From positions 388,540 through 452,539 of the forward strand of contig NZ_LMEM01000009.1 in NCBI RefSeq assembly GCF_001426345.1: 64,000 nt of DNA, given 5' to 3'. How positions within the stretch are numbered: position 1 is the first letter of the stretch; the number at the start of each line of letters is the position of its first letter. This stretch comes from Devosia sp. Root436. Lineage in GTDB: Bacteria > Pseudomonadota > Alphaproteobacteria > Rhizobiales > Devosiaceae. Under the pieces are notes generated by a model. It was not told the origin of the DNA. It worked only from the letters and a program-made list of their open reading frames with translations, and ran no database searches. This document shows, piece after piece, positions 36,404 to 44,523 of this stretch. A program made the position numbers and the translations under genes.

Positions 36404-36853
36404 TCACACCGCCAGAAGCGGCACCGAAATGCCCAGGAAGTAAACGAAGACGACATAGCAGAAGGCAAGCAGGCCCAGACTCAACGCCACGGCGCGCCTC
36501 CAGGAAAAATGCTCGGAGGCCCAAAGCGCGATGAAGACCTGCGCCACGATCGCTGCCGCCAGCCCAACGCGGACGAGGAGCACGGCGAAAGCCAGTATCG
36601 ACAGCGAAATGAGGATGATCGGCACCAGCGGCAGCGAACGCGATTCCTCGCCCATGCCGCTCAGGCCCGACAGCAGCATCACAAGTCCCAGGATCGCCAG
36701 GATGGTGCCCAGCATGAAGGGAAACATGCCCGGCCCCATCATGGCGATCGTGCCCAGGGGATACTGCAGAGACAGGACCGCCGTGAGAACACCAAATCCG
36801 GTGAAGAACAGGCCGGCTTCGAGATCCGCGCGGCCGCTCGATTTTGAGAACAC
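36404..36853 (-). CDS. tctB: tripartite tricarboxylate transporter, small membrane subunit (TctB family)
   Basis: This 149-residue membrane protein has four hydrophobic segments, the TctB layout: ADLEAGLFFTGFGVLTAVLS near the start (a conserved G-x-x-F-x-x-x-G pattern), a second at about 40-58, and two at about 80-140. It complexes with TctA. The start follows GGGGGTATTCAAG. It is preceded, after tctC, by a 13-pair hairpin at 36885-36918 that may separate the two expression levels. Confidence 0.88.
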   Translation of the reverse strand: MFSKSSGRADLEAGLFFTGFGVLTAVLSLQYPLGTIAMMGPGMFPFMLGTILAILGLVMLLSGLSGMGEESRSLPLVPIILISLSILAFAVLLVRVGLAAAIVAQVFIALWASEHFSWRRAVALSLGLLAFCYVVFVYFLGISVPLLAV

Positions 36854-36884
36854 TTGAATACCCCCGGATTGCGGTTCAGACAGT

Positions 36885-36918
36885 GCCTGTCGCCCGGACC
36901 CCAGCCCGGGCGACAGGC
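36885..36918 (-). promoter_or_regulatory. stable 13-pair hairpin between tctC and tctB
   Basis: GCCTGTCGCCCGG (36885-36897) pairs perfectly with CCGGGCGACAGGC (36906-36918) around an 8-base loop. It starts 10 bases after the tctC stop (reading on the minus strand) and has no T tract. Position and strength suit an mRNA-stabilising 3' end for the abundant binding protein, not a full terminator. Confidence 0.6.
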
Positions 36919-36927
36919 GGCAGAATT

Positions 36928-37899
36928 TTACTCAGGCTGCAGCCCAAGTGTCCCAATGATCGACCGGCTGGTTGACATTTCACGAGACAGATAGGCCTTG
37001 GCCTCTTCGGCAGTACTCGCAATGCCCTGAATGTTCTGGCTGGCCAGCCGATCCTTGACCTCCTGCTCGGAGAAGATCGCGGTCAGCCCCTCATTCAGCT
37101 TGTCGGTGATATTTTCCGGTGTGCCCGGCGGCGCGATGAGCGCCAGCCAGTTCTGATATTCGAAACCGGGCAGCGTGTCGGCGATCGGCGGTATCTGCTC
37201 CTCACCCAGCGGCACGGTCCCGCTCTGGGCGAAGAATTTCATCTTCCCGCTTTCCACGAAAGGCCGCACCGTCTCATATCCGGAGAAGACGACATCGACG
37301 AACCCACCCGCCACGGCGTTCAGACTTTCGCCGGCCCCCTTGAAGGGAATGTCACGGATGTCAATGCCGGCCCTCTCGTTCAGCAGGCGGAGAACGAGCT
37401 GAGCGCCCGCGCCCCGACCTGGCGTGCCTGCCGTGAGCACGCCGGGATTGGCCTTGGCGTAGTCGATCAGTTCCTGCATGTTGTTGAACGGTAGATCGCT
37501 CCGCACAGCCAGAACATAGGGGTAGGTCGTCAGGATGGATACCGGCACCAATTCTTCGGTATCGAAAGGCAGGTTTGCGTAGAGATACGGATTGTTGGCT
37601 ATGGCGCCGGTCACCACCATGAGCGTCTGGCCATCAGGCGCCGCCTCCGCCAACAGCGCGGTGCCGATGACCGCGTTGCTGCCAGGATGGTTTTCCTTGA
37701 TGATCGGCTGCCCCAGAATCTGGCCCAGCTTGTCGGAAAATACAGCGGCCGCCGCGTCCGTACCGCCGCCTGGCGCATATGGGATGATGAGCTTGATCGG
37801 CCCGGTGGGATAATCCTGCGCCGCGGCTGCAGCGATGGATGCGGCCGAAATAGTGATGAGTGTCGTCGCCAGCGCCAATGCGCGGTGTAGGCCTTTCAT
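36928..37899 (-). CDS. tctC: tripartite tricarboxylate transporter substrate-binding protein (TctC/Bug family)
   Basis: This 323-residue periplasmic binding protein has a signal peptide (residues 1-27, MKGLHRALALATTLI..., cleavage near AAAQD). The Bug-family start YPTGPIKLIIPYAPGGGTD follows, whose loop wraps the carboxylate, and there is a later AGTPGRGAGAQLVLRLLNERAGID block. The substrate is an organic acid but is not predictable. The ATG at 37899 has GGGAGGACC upstream. It is divergent from the LacI-type regulator, with an operator-like site at 38008-38021 in between. Confidence 0.9.
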   Translation of the reverse strand: MKGLHRALALATTLITISAASIAAAAAQDYPTGPIKLIIPYAPGGGTDAAAAVFSDKLGQILGQPIIKENHPGSNAVIGTALLAEAAPDGQTLMVVTGAIANNPYLYANLPFDTEELVPVSILTTYPYVLAVRSDLPFNNMQELIDYAKANPGVLTAGTPGRGAGAQLVLRLLNERAGIDIRDIPFKGAGESLNAVAGGFVDVVFSGYETVRPFVESGKMKFFAQSGTVPLGEEQIPPIADTLPGFEYQNWLALIAPPGTPENITDKLNEGLTAIFSEQEVKDRLASQNIQGIASTAEEAKAYLSREMSTSRSIIGTLGLQPE

Positions 37900-38007
37900 A
37901 TGGTCCTCCCGTTGGATGCCTGCCGGATCCGCAATGCTGCGTTTGATCCGCTGGCAGTTCGAAACGCTCCCTGTCCCTGCCTGCCGAGGATGGACTCTAG
38001 CGAAGCA

Positions 38008-38021
38008 AGATAACGTTGTCT
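38008..38021. promoter_or_regulatory. LacI-type operator, near-perfect palindrome, between tctC and the regulator
   Basis: AGATAACGTTGTCT differs at one base from the perfect palindrome AGACAACGTTGTCT found at 39255-39268. A central CG inside a 14-base dyad is the LacI/PurR-family pattern. On the minus strand a TATAGA overlaps its edge, so binding could block the tctC promoter. Confidence 0.75.
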
Positions 38022-38099
38022 ATACTGTTTCGAGACGGTTAAATCGTGCATGGTTCAAGCCGCCGCCCGGCCGAGTGCGTGGGCATGACGGCATCAGCA

Positions 38100-39209
38100 A
38101 TGAAGTGGACGACCTTACAGGTGGCTAGAGACAAGAGAGCGAAGAACCCGACCCTCAACGACGTGGCGCAGAGCGCCGGCGTATCGCTGGCCACGGCGGC
38201 CCGCGTGCTGCGCAAATCGAACTATCCGGTCGACGAAACGCTCAAAAACAAGGTCGAAGCCGCAGCGAAACTGCTGGGCTATGTGCCGAATATGGTGGCG
38301 AGGCGCCTGCGGGGCGGAAAGCAGGGCGTGGTCGGGCTGATCGTCGGGGACATGATGGACGCCCATTATGGCATTATTGCCGAGGCGGTGACCGAGCGCG
38401 CCGAAAGCGCGCATGGCAATTTCGCCATCGTCTGCAACATGCAGCGCGACCCGCTCCTCGAGATAAAATACCTGCACAGACTGCTGGAATATCGCGTCGA
38501 CGGCATCATCCTGGCCGGCGGCGGATTCGATCAATGGACGCACCATCAGGCGCTGACAGAAGCCATCGAAGAGCTCAAGCGCACCGGAACGGCGGTCGCC
38601 TCGCTGATGCCAAGGGGCCTCGAAGTCCCTGTATTCTCTGCGGATAATGAAGCAATAGGCATAACGATAGCCAAGTTCATCGTCGAGAACGGACATTCCA
38701 AGATCGGCATCCTGCTCGGGCCCGCGCGCAACGAAATGACCAAGCTGCGCATGCAGGCCATGACGAGCCACCTTTCCGGATGCGCGGTGGACTACGCGAT
38801 CGCCAACATCGATTCGACGGCGGAGGCGGGCGCGATCGGCGCCGCGGAAATGCTGGCGCGCAACCCCGATTTCAGCGCCTTGATCTGCGGATCGGACGCC
38901 ATCGCCTTTGGCGCCGCAAACTATCTCCGCGCCGAGGGAATCGATATTCCCGGACGCATATCCGTAATGGGCCTGGGCAATACCCGCCTGGCTACGCTGT
39001 GCTCGCCCCGCCTGACGACGGTCGAGATGAATTTCGCCCAGGCGGGCAATGCGGCTTTGGACTTCATCCTGTCGCAGGACCCGGCATCGATGCAGTCACC
39101 CGGCGAAATCATCCCGCATTCCCTGGTTATCGGCGACTCTTTCGCCCGCATCGAGACGCCTGCCGCACTCCGCCCCGAGCTCGCCGAACCGTCGCGGCTC
39201 ACCGACTGA
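38100..39209 (+). CDS. LacI-family transcriptional regulator of the carboxylate island
   Basis: This is about 369 residues. The N-terminal LacI helix-turn-helix is PTLNDVAQSAGVSLATAARVLRKSNYPVDETLKNKV at about residues 15-50, with the hinge-helix segment LGYVPNMVARRLRGG after it. The rest is a periplasmic-binding-protein-like sensing domain (GVVGLIVGDMMDAHYG onward). The start is uncertain: ATG 38100 is used, while ATG 38085 and a GTG at 38121 are alternatives and none has a clear ribosome site. It lies between the two divergent halves of the island and the paired operators, so it most likely represses both. Confidence 0.85.
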   Translation: MKWTTLQVARDKRAKNPTLNDVAQSAGVSLATAARVLRKSNYPVDETLKNKVEAAAKLLGYVPNMVARRLRGGKQGVVGLIVGDMMDAHYGIIAEAVTERAESAHGNFAIVCNMQRDPLLEIKYLHRLLEYRVDGIILAGGGFDQWTHHQALTEAIEELKRTGTAVASLMPRGLEVPVFSADNEAIGITIAKFIVENGHSKIGILLGPARNEMTKLRMQAMTSHLSGCAVDYAIANIDSTAEAGAIGAAEMLARNPDFSALICGSDAIAFGAANYLRAEGIDIPGRISVMGLGNTRLATLCSPRLTTVEMNFAQAGNAALDFILSQDPASMQSPGEIIPHSLVIGDSFARIETPAALRPELAEPSRLTD

Positions 39210-39223
39210 GAGCCGGGCACGAC

Positions 39224-39252
39224 TTGACACCCGACGCGCCGCACAATAAATG
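39224..39252 (+). promoter_or_regulatory. sigma-70-like promoter of the acyl-CoA synthetase operon
   Basis: TTGACA (39224-39229, inside CTTGACA) is followed by a 17-base spacer and TAAATG (39247-39252). The -35 is a perfect match and the -10 a weak one. The operator begins three bases downstream, over the expected start of transcription. Confidence 0.6.
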
Positions 39253-39254
39253 CC

Positions 39255-39268
39255 AGACAACGTTGTCT
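39255..39268. promoter_or_regulatory. LacI-type operator, perfect 14-base palindrome AGACAACGTTGTCT
   Basis: This perfect dyad with a central CG lies 17 bases before the synthetase ATG and just after a TTGACA-17-TAAATG promoter. A near-identical site lies at 38008-38021. Bound repressor here would block transcription start. Confidence 0.8.
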
Positions 39269-39285
39269 AAGACCTCAGAAGCGCC

Positions 39286-41412
39286 ATGACCCACGCACGA
39301 TCCGCCGGCCCCGCACTGCCAACACCCAAAGCCATTGCGGTGGTGGGGGCATCCGACATTGCCGGCGGCAACTATTATGGCGCACGCATTCTCGCCAACC
39401 TGGTGGAAGGTAGAACCAGCGCCCGGGTCTTTCCGGTAAATCCCCGGCTTGCCGGGACGCAATTATATGATCGGCCGGTATTCGGATCTCTCGGCGCCCT
39501 CCCCGAGGTGCCCGATCTCGTCTTCATCGTCACGCCAGCCAAATTCGTCCTCGATACGCTGGAAGAAGCGGCCATGCTCGGCGTCGCCAGTTGCGTGGTC
39601 GTCACGGCGGAATCCGGCAGCGACGAGGAGCGCCGGTTGTTCCGCGACCGGATCGCCCAGCTTGCCAGCTCATCGGGCATGCGGATCATCGGACCCAATT
39701 CGATGGGGCTGATGAACGGGCAATTGAGCCTCAACGGAAGCTTCGCCTCGGGCACGGCCAGCGGCACGGTGCCGGCGGGCACCATTGCCTGCCTGTCGCA
39801 AAGCGGGGCCACTTTGTCGGCCATGCTCCAGTGGTTCGGCGACTCGTCCGTTGGCTTTTCGTGGCTGATCAGCACGGGCGACGAAAGCGCCACCAGGATC
39901 GAAGATCTCCTTCAGGCCATGGCGGACGATCCGGACGTGCAGTCCATCATGCTGTTTCTCGAAGGTGTTGCCGACGGGGTCGCCTTCAGAAAAGCGGCCC
40001 TGAACGCGCGGCTTGCCGGAAAGCCGGTGACCATGCTCCAGGTCGGAAAGTCCGACAAGGGCCGGGAAGCCGTCGCCTCCCATACCGGGCGCGTTGCGGG
40101 GACACGCGAGGTCTTCACCGGCGTCGCGCGGGAGACCGGCATCATCGAGACAGAGAGCTTCGTGGAATTCTTCGGCACGGCCAAGGCCCTGTCGCAACGC
40201 CCGCACAGGCGCGGCGGCCTCGCTCGCGGCCGGCGGGCGGCCATGCTGACCGTGTCGGGCGGCGCCGCATCGCTGGGCGCCGACCAGATCTATTCAATGG
40301 GCTGGGAGTTGCCGGAATTCTCGCCGTCCGGCCTGGAGGCGCTTGCGGCGGCAACCGGGCAGCATGGGCTGCGCAACCCGGCCGATATCGGCGGCGTCTG
40401 GCGCGATCCGGAGAAAATCTCCCGCGCCATGTCTGCCCTGGCACAGGAAAGCGATATCGACACGCTGTTCATTTCCCTGGGCGCGGGGGGCGTGTTCGGC
40501 GAGGCCGTTGCGCGGTCCATCGTGGCAGCGGCCGCCGGAATTACGCAGGATGTCTTCGTCGCCTGGGTTGGCATGTCGGACAGCGTTGCCGCTATCCTCG
40601 ACCAAGGCGGCGTGCCGGCATTCGCCGACCTGCCGCTTGCGGTGCGGGCGGCCGAGGCCTGCGCACAGTTCAGCATGGATCAGGAACGGGCGCAGGAAGC
40701 GGCGGACCTGACCGCCGCGCTGTCCCGGCCCCTGCCCAAGATCCGTCGGAGCGGCGCGACCGGCCTCTGGACCGTCGCCGAAACGCTGGGGGACCTGCGG
40801 CAGGCCGGCCTGCCCTGCGCGGATTTCGCGGTCGTCAAAGGCCTCGACGCCAAACAGGTTGCCACACACGCTGCCGAAATCGGTTATCCGATCGTGCTCA
40901 AGCTCAGTTCGACCGACCTGAACCACAAGTCGGACGATGGCGGCGTCGCGGTGGGGTTGCGGGACGCGGCGGCCGTCGAAGCGGCCGTTGCCACGTTCTC
41001 GGAGATCGCCAATCGCAAACGGCTCCGCGATGTCTCGATCCTGATCCAGCGCATGGAGCGTGGGGCGGAAATCCTGGTGGGAATCAAGCGCGATCCCTCG
41101 TTCGGCCCTGTGCTGGTGGTCGGGTTGGGCGGAACCCTGGCGGAACTCCATGGCGAGGTCGCGGCAACGGCATTGCCCACGACTCCCACGGTGCTGAACG
41201 CGCTGCTTGATCGGAACGATCGGCTGAAGATGGTTCTCGCCGGCTATCGCGGTCAACCGGCGGCGGACCGCGCGGCCCTGGTGTCGTTCCTGGCGAAATT
41301 TTCCGATTGGGCGCTCGGCCATGGTCCCGGGCTGCAGGAGGTCGACCTGAACCCGGTCATGATATCGGGCAGCCATATCTCGATCGTCGATGCCCGCGCC
41401 ATCTGGAACTGA
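39286..41412 (+). CDS. acyl-CoA synthetase (NDP-forming), acetate-CoA ligase family
   Basis: This 708-residue single-chain ligase has a CoA-binding Rossmann domain (AIAVVGASDIAGGNYYG at residues 15-31), two flavodoxin-like succinyl-CoA-ligase domains, and a C-terminal ATP-grasp domain from about 490 (HAAEIGYPIVLKLSSTDLNHKSDDGGV at about 527-553). The phosphohistidine of the family should be His266 in ASHTGRVAGT. It converts a carboxylic acid, ATP and CoA to acyl-CoA with ADP. It opens the plus-strand operon and is the likely first intracellular step for the acid brought in by TctABC. ATG with no strong ribosome site. Confidence 0.9.
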   Translation: MTHARSAGPALPTPKAIAVVGASDIAGGNYYGARILANLVEGRTSARVFPVNPRLAGTQLYDRPVFGSLGALPEVPDLVFIVTPAKFVLDTLEEAAMLGVASCVVVTAESGSDEERRLFRDRIAQLASSSGMRIIGPNSMGLMNGQLSLNGSFASGTASGTVPAGTIACLSQSGATLSAMLQWFGDSSVGFSWLISTGDESATRIEDLLQAMADDPDVQSIMLFLEGVADGVAFRKAALNARLAGKPVTMLQVGKSDKGREAVASHTGRVAGTREVFTGVARETGIIETESFVEFFGTAKALSQRPHRRGGLARGRRAAMLTVSGGAASLGADQIYSMGWELPEFSPSGLEALAAATGQHGLRNPADIGGVWRDPEKISRAMSALAQESDIDTLFISLGAGGVFGEAVARSIVAAAAGITQDVFVAWVGMSDSVAAILDQGGVPAFADLPLAVRAAEACAQFSMDQERAQEAADLTAALSRPLPKIRRSGATGLWTVAETLGDLRQAGLPCADFAVVKGLDAKQVATHAAEIGYPIVLKLSSTDLNHKSDDGGVAVGLRDAAAVEAAVATFSEIANRKRLRDVSILIQRMERGAEILVGIKRDPSFGPVLVVGLGGTLAELHGEVAATALPTTPTVLNALLDRNDRLKMVLAGYRGQPAADRAALVSFLAKFSDWALGHGPGLQEVDLNPVMISGSHISIVDARAIWN

Positions 41413-41437
41413 AGATCGTAGAACAAGGAGGAGCACT

Positions 41438-42580
41438 GTGCTCGGTGGAAGCCATACGGCCTCGATAACAGGGGTCGGCAACACGAAATACAGCAAGAAG
41501 GCGGATCGATCGGCGGGATTGCTTGCCATCGACGCCGTTATGAGCGCGGCCAGAGATGCCGGCATCGAACCGCAGGAGATCGACGGCCTGATCCCCTATC
41601 CGGGCCATATCGGCGACGATATCCTGCAGGCCGAACTCGATCTCAAGCCGCGGTTCAGAACCACCGTGGACATGGGCGGGTGCAGCGCCGTTTCGGCCCT
41701 GCGGATCGCTTCGCTCGCCGTGGCGAGCGGAGCGGCCAAGCACGTCTTGCTCTTCCGCGGCCTCAAGGGGAGTTCCGGCCTGCGGAAAGCGGATCGCCCC
41801 TCATTCCTGCCCGGACAGCCGTTCCGGCGTCATCTCGAGCATGTGCACGGGTTGAACACGCCCGCCCAGCGCTACGCCCTGCTCTGCCAGCGCTACAAGC
41901 ACGAATACGGCCTGGACCGCCGCACGCTGGGCGAGATCGCGCTGGCCGCCCGTGCCCACGCCAATCTCAATCCGGATGCCCAGATGTATGGGCGGGATCT
42001 GACCATGGACGAGTATCTGGCCGGACGGCTTATCTCGGACCCCTATACCTTGTTCGACTGTTGCCTCGAGACGGATGGCGCGAGCGCGGTCATCGTCTCC
42101 AAGCGCAATGATGCGCGCGACATCCGCATCCTGTCGGTCGCCGAGGCGCAGGGCGTATCGCCCGACGATATCTCCAACCGGGAGCCCTTTCTCGATATCG
42201 GTCTCACCCAGGCCGCCAACGATGTCTGGAACGAGCTGGGCGTCGGCCCCAACGATGTCGACGCGGCGATGATCTACGACTGCTTCACCTTCGAAGTGCT
42301 GCATCAGCTCGAGGAAGCCGGTTTCGCCGGCCACGGCAAGGCCGCTGCCCTGATCGCGGATGGCGGAATTCGCCTGGGCGGCAAGCTGCCCGTCAATACC
42401 CATGGCGGCATGCTGTCCGAGGGCCATCAGGCCGGGCTCAATCACGTGATCGAAGCCGTTCGTCAGCTGAGGCAGGAATGCGGGCAGCGGCAGGTCGAGG
42501 ATGCAAGGCTGGTAGCCGTTTCGGGATGGGGACAATTGGGCGATGGCAGTTTCGCCGTTCTTGGAGGGCAGAATGTTTGA
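41438..42580 (+). CDS. thiolase-like protein (lipid-transfer/SCP-x type acetyl-CoA acetyltransferase)
   Basis: This 380-residue protein has the thiolase fold. The nucleophile-like Cys82 lies in DMGGCSAVSALRIA, where thiolases place the acylated cysteine. The C-terminal part holds NTHGGMLSEGHQAGLNH at about residues 330-346. In this SCP-x-like subgroup the C-terminal site differs from classic thiolases. The start is GTG at 41438 with AAGGAGGAG upstream. It overlaps the next gene (a DUF35 Zn-ribbon protein) by eight bases. Such pairs form a complex and the DUF35 partner is needed for activity in known cases. Confidence 0.88.
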   Translation: MLGGSHTASITGVGNTKYSKKADRSAGLLAIDAVMSAARDAGIEPQEIDGLIPYPGHIGDDILQAELDLKPRFRTTVDMGGCSAVSALRIASLAVASGAAKHVLLFRGLKGSSGLRKADRPSFLPGQPFRRHLEHVHGLNTPAQRYALLCQRYKHEYGLDRRTLGEIALAARAHANLNPDAQMYGRDLTMDEYLAGRLISDPYTLFDCCLETDGASAVIVSKRNDARDIRILSVAEAQGVSPDDISNREPFLDIGLTQAANDVWNELGVGPNDVDAAMIYDCFTFEVLHQLEEAGFAGHGKAAALIADGGIRLGGKLPVNTHGGMLSEGHQAGLNHVIEAVRQLRQECGQRQVEDARLVAVSGWGQLGDGSFAVLGGQNV

Positions 42581-43007
42581 ACCGGAACTGATCCCGCTAC
42601 CGGACCTGTCGGACCCGAACTTCGTTCCGTTCTGGGAAGGCACCAAAGAGCACCAGCTCAGAATCCAGCAATGCGAGGACTGCGGCACGCACCGCTGGCC
42701 GCCGCGGAGCACCTGTCGTCACTGCCGGTCAACCGCGGTGACATGGGTGCCTGTCGAGCCCCGGGGCCGCGTTTATTCCTACACCATCGTCGGGCGGCCG
42801 ACGACGAAGGGATATGCCAACACGCCCTATGCCGTCGCCATCGTGGCGCTCGATGCACCGTCCAATATCCGGATCATCGGCTCGGTTGTCGGCATCGAGC
42901 CATCGCAACTGGCGATCGGCATGGCGCTGGAGGGCAGGTTCACCCCGATCGGGCCGAACGGAGAAGCAACACTGATGCAATGGGCGCCAGCAGGCGCCCA
43001 GGCCTAG
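42573..43007 (+). CDS. Zn-ribbon OB-fold (DUF35) partner protein of the thiolase
   Basis: This 144-residue protein has a rubredoxin-like zinc ribbon with four cysteines (Cys34, Cys37, Cys48, Cys51: CEDCGTHRWPP then CRHC). An OB-fold follows (VYSYTIVGRPTTKGYANTPYAVAIVALD). The opening LPDLSDPNFVPFWEGTKEHQLRIQQC is typical of DUF35. These proteins bind CoA esters and dock on SCP-x-type thiolases. The ATG has TTGGAGGGCAG upstream and lies inside the end of the thiolase gene. The hydratase gene starts 18 bases after the stop. Confidence 0.9.
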   Translation: MFEPELIPLPDLSDPNFVPFWEGTKEHQLRIQQCEDCGTHRWPPRSTCRHCRSTAVTWVPVEPRGRVYSYTIVGRPTTKGYANTPYAVAIVALDAPSNIRIIGSVVGIEPSQLAIGMALEGRFTPIGPNGEATLMQWAPAGAQA

Positions 43008-43024
43008 GCTACGGGGAGGAACAG

Positions 43025-43804
43025 ATGGACGGACTGGTCTACAGCAAGGTCGAGGATCGCGGGCATATCCGGATTGTGACCATCAACCGGCCCGAGGTCG
43101 TCAATGCGCTCAACCGCGAGGCCAGCCACGAGCTTGAGGCGGTCTGGAACGACTTCGCCGCCAATGACGATCTATGGGTGGGCATTATCACCGGTGCGGG
43201 TGACCGTGCATTTTCTGCCGGCAACGATCTCAAGGCTCAGGCGGCAGGCAAACGCGGACCGCGGCCCCATACCGGGTTCGGCGGACTGGCGATGCGGTTC
43301 GACCTGACCAAGCCCGTCATCGCCGCGGTCAACGGACTGGCGCTGGGAGGCGGGTTCGAACTGGCGCTGGCCTGCGACCTCATCATCGCCTCCGAGAACG
43401 CCTATTTCGGCCTGCCCGAAGGCAAGGTCGGGATGATCGCCTCGGGTGGCGGGGTGCAGCGGCTGCCGCGCATCATCCCGCAGAAGGAGGCCCTGGGCAT
43501 CATTCTCACCGGCCGCCGCGTCACGGCCGAAGAGGGACGGCGGCTGGGCTTCGTCAACGAGGTCGTGCCGGTATCCAAAGCGCTCGACGCGGCACTGGCC
43601 TGGGCCGACCAGATACTTGAGCAGGCGCCGATCGCCGTTCGCGCCGCCAAGGAGGCCGTCTACGCCTCGATGGACAAGCCCACGCTGGAGGATGCGATCC
43701 GGGCGAGCTATCCCATCCATTCGACACTGCCCGACACCGAAGACTTCATCGAAGGCCCCCGCGCCTTTGCGGAAAAGCGCAAGCCGATCTGGAAGAACCG
43801 CTGA
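43025..43804 (+). CDS. enoyl-CoA hydratase/isomerase, crotonobetainyl-CoA hydratase (CaiD)-like
   Basis: This 259-residue crotonase-fold enzyme has GDRAFSAGNDLKAQA at about 60-74 (oxyanion loop), LALGGGFELALACDL at about 105-119, and a Glu in FGLPEGKVG at about 127-135. The layout and the C-terminal segment (EDFIEGPRAFAEKRKPIWKN) follow E. coli CaiD as I remember it. It could therefore hydrate a substituted enoyl-CoA rather than a straight fatty acyl-CoA. The ATG has GGGGAGGAACAG upstream. It is the last gene of the plus-strand operon and is followed by a family B repeat. Confidence 0.88.
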   Translation: MDGLVYSKVEDRGHIRIVTINRPEVVNALNREASHELEAVWNDFAANDDLWVGIITGAGDRAFSAGNDLKAQAAGKRGPRPHTGFGGLAMRFDLTKPVIAAVNGLALGGGFELALACDLIIASENAYFGLPEGKVGMIASGGGVQRLPRIIPQKEALGIILTGRRVTAEEGRRLGFVNEVVPVSKALDAALAWADQILEQAPIAVRAAKEAVYASMDKPTLEDAIRASYPIHSTLPDTEDFIEGPRAFAEKRKPIWKNR

Positions 43805-43814
43805 TTGGGCACTT

Positions 43815-43959
43815 CCCTTCTCCCCTTGAGGGAGAAGGTGCCCGAAGGGCGGATGAGGGGTTGGTTCCACAAGCATTGAAGCATGGGAAAGCGCAGAACC
43901 CCTCACCCGGTTTTCCGCTGAACGCGGAAAACCACCCTCTCCCTCAAGGGGAGAGGGGA
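43815..43959. repeat. palindromic intergenic element, family B copy 3
   Basis: It has the same arms as the copies at 22502 and 26968 (CTTCTCCCCTTGAGGGAGAA ... CCCTCTCCCTCAAGGGGAGA), plus GCATTGAAGCATGGGA and the hairpin GGTTTTCCGC...GCGGAAAACC. In that hairpin both sides are shortened together compared with GGTTCTTCCGC/GCGGAAGAACC, a compensating change that keeps pairing. It lies between convergent genes. Confidence 0.88.
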
Positions 43960-43970
43960 GGTCCGGTGGG

Positions 43971-44390
43971 CTATCCCGCTGTCTTGTCCCGCACGCGGTT
44001 GTGGATTTCTTCGGCTTCCGGGCTCATTTCGTTGGCGAAGTCGCTCATTTCGAAGACCGGGCGAATCTCGATTTCGCTCTTGCCCATCATCGGATTGGGG
44101 CAGCGTTTGACCCAGGCGACGGCTTCGTCCATGTCACGCACTTCCCAGATCCAGTAGCCAGAGACCAGTTCCTTGGTTTCGGCGAAAGGTCCGTCCACCA
44201 CCATGCGGCTGGCGCCGTCGAAGGCGACGCGCTTGGCCGCGGATGACGGCTTGAGGCCATCGCCGCTCAGCATGATGCCGGCATCGACCAGTTCCTCATT
44301 GTACTTGCCCATCTGCTCCAGCAGTTCGGTCGACGGCATGATGCTCGCCTCGCTGTCGGCTGTGGCTTTTACGAAAACGATCACGCGCAT
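43971..44390 (-). CDS. YCII-related (DGPF-domain) protein
   Basis: This 139-residue member of the same family as the gene at 136-486 carries the classic DGPF motif in MVVDGPFAETKELVSGYW at about residues 78-95. IEIRPVFEMSDF follows and then an extra acidic tail (NEMSPEAEEIHNRVRDKTAG). The ATG at 44390 has AGGAGCAGACC upstream; the longer open frame to 44486 is not used. Here it has no sigma factor next to it. The gene is convergent with the hydratase operon and divergent from murL. Function unknown. Confidence 0.83.
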   Translation of the reverse strand: MRVIVFVKATADSEASIMPSTELLEQMGKYNEELVDAGIMLSGDGLKPSSAAKRVAFDGASRMVVDGPFAETKELVSGYWIWEVRDMDEAVAWVKRCPNPMMGKSEIEIRPVFEMSDFANEMSPEAEEIHNRVRDKTAG

Positions 44391-44523
44391 GGTCTGCTCC
44401 TGTGTTGGCGGCCCGATGGGCCCTATGATACCGCGACGAACGAGACTGGCCGATTTCGACACGAAAAACTGCCCCACTCCCGCCACGGCAGCAAATCACC
44501 TATATGGTCAGCTAACGCCGCGA

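Noticed and set aside
34937..36847. 636-residue plus-strand open frame opposite tctA and tctB
   Set aside because: Composition is extreme (Gln, Arg, His, Asp-rich) and mirrors the membrane proteins on the other strand. It is a shadow frame.
44173..44523. N-terminal extension of MurL
   Set aside because: It is antisense to the DGPF gene at 43971-44390, and MurL from 44524 already has the expected length.
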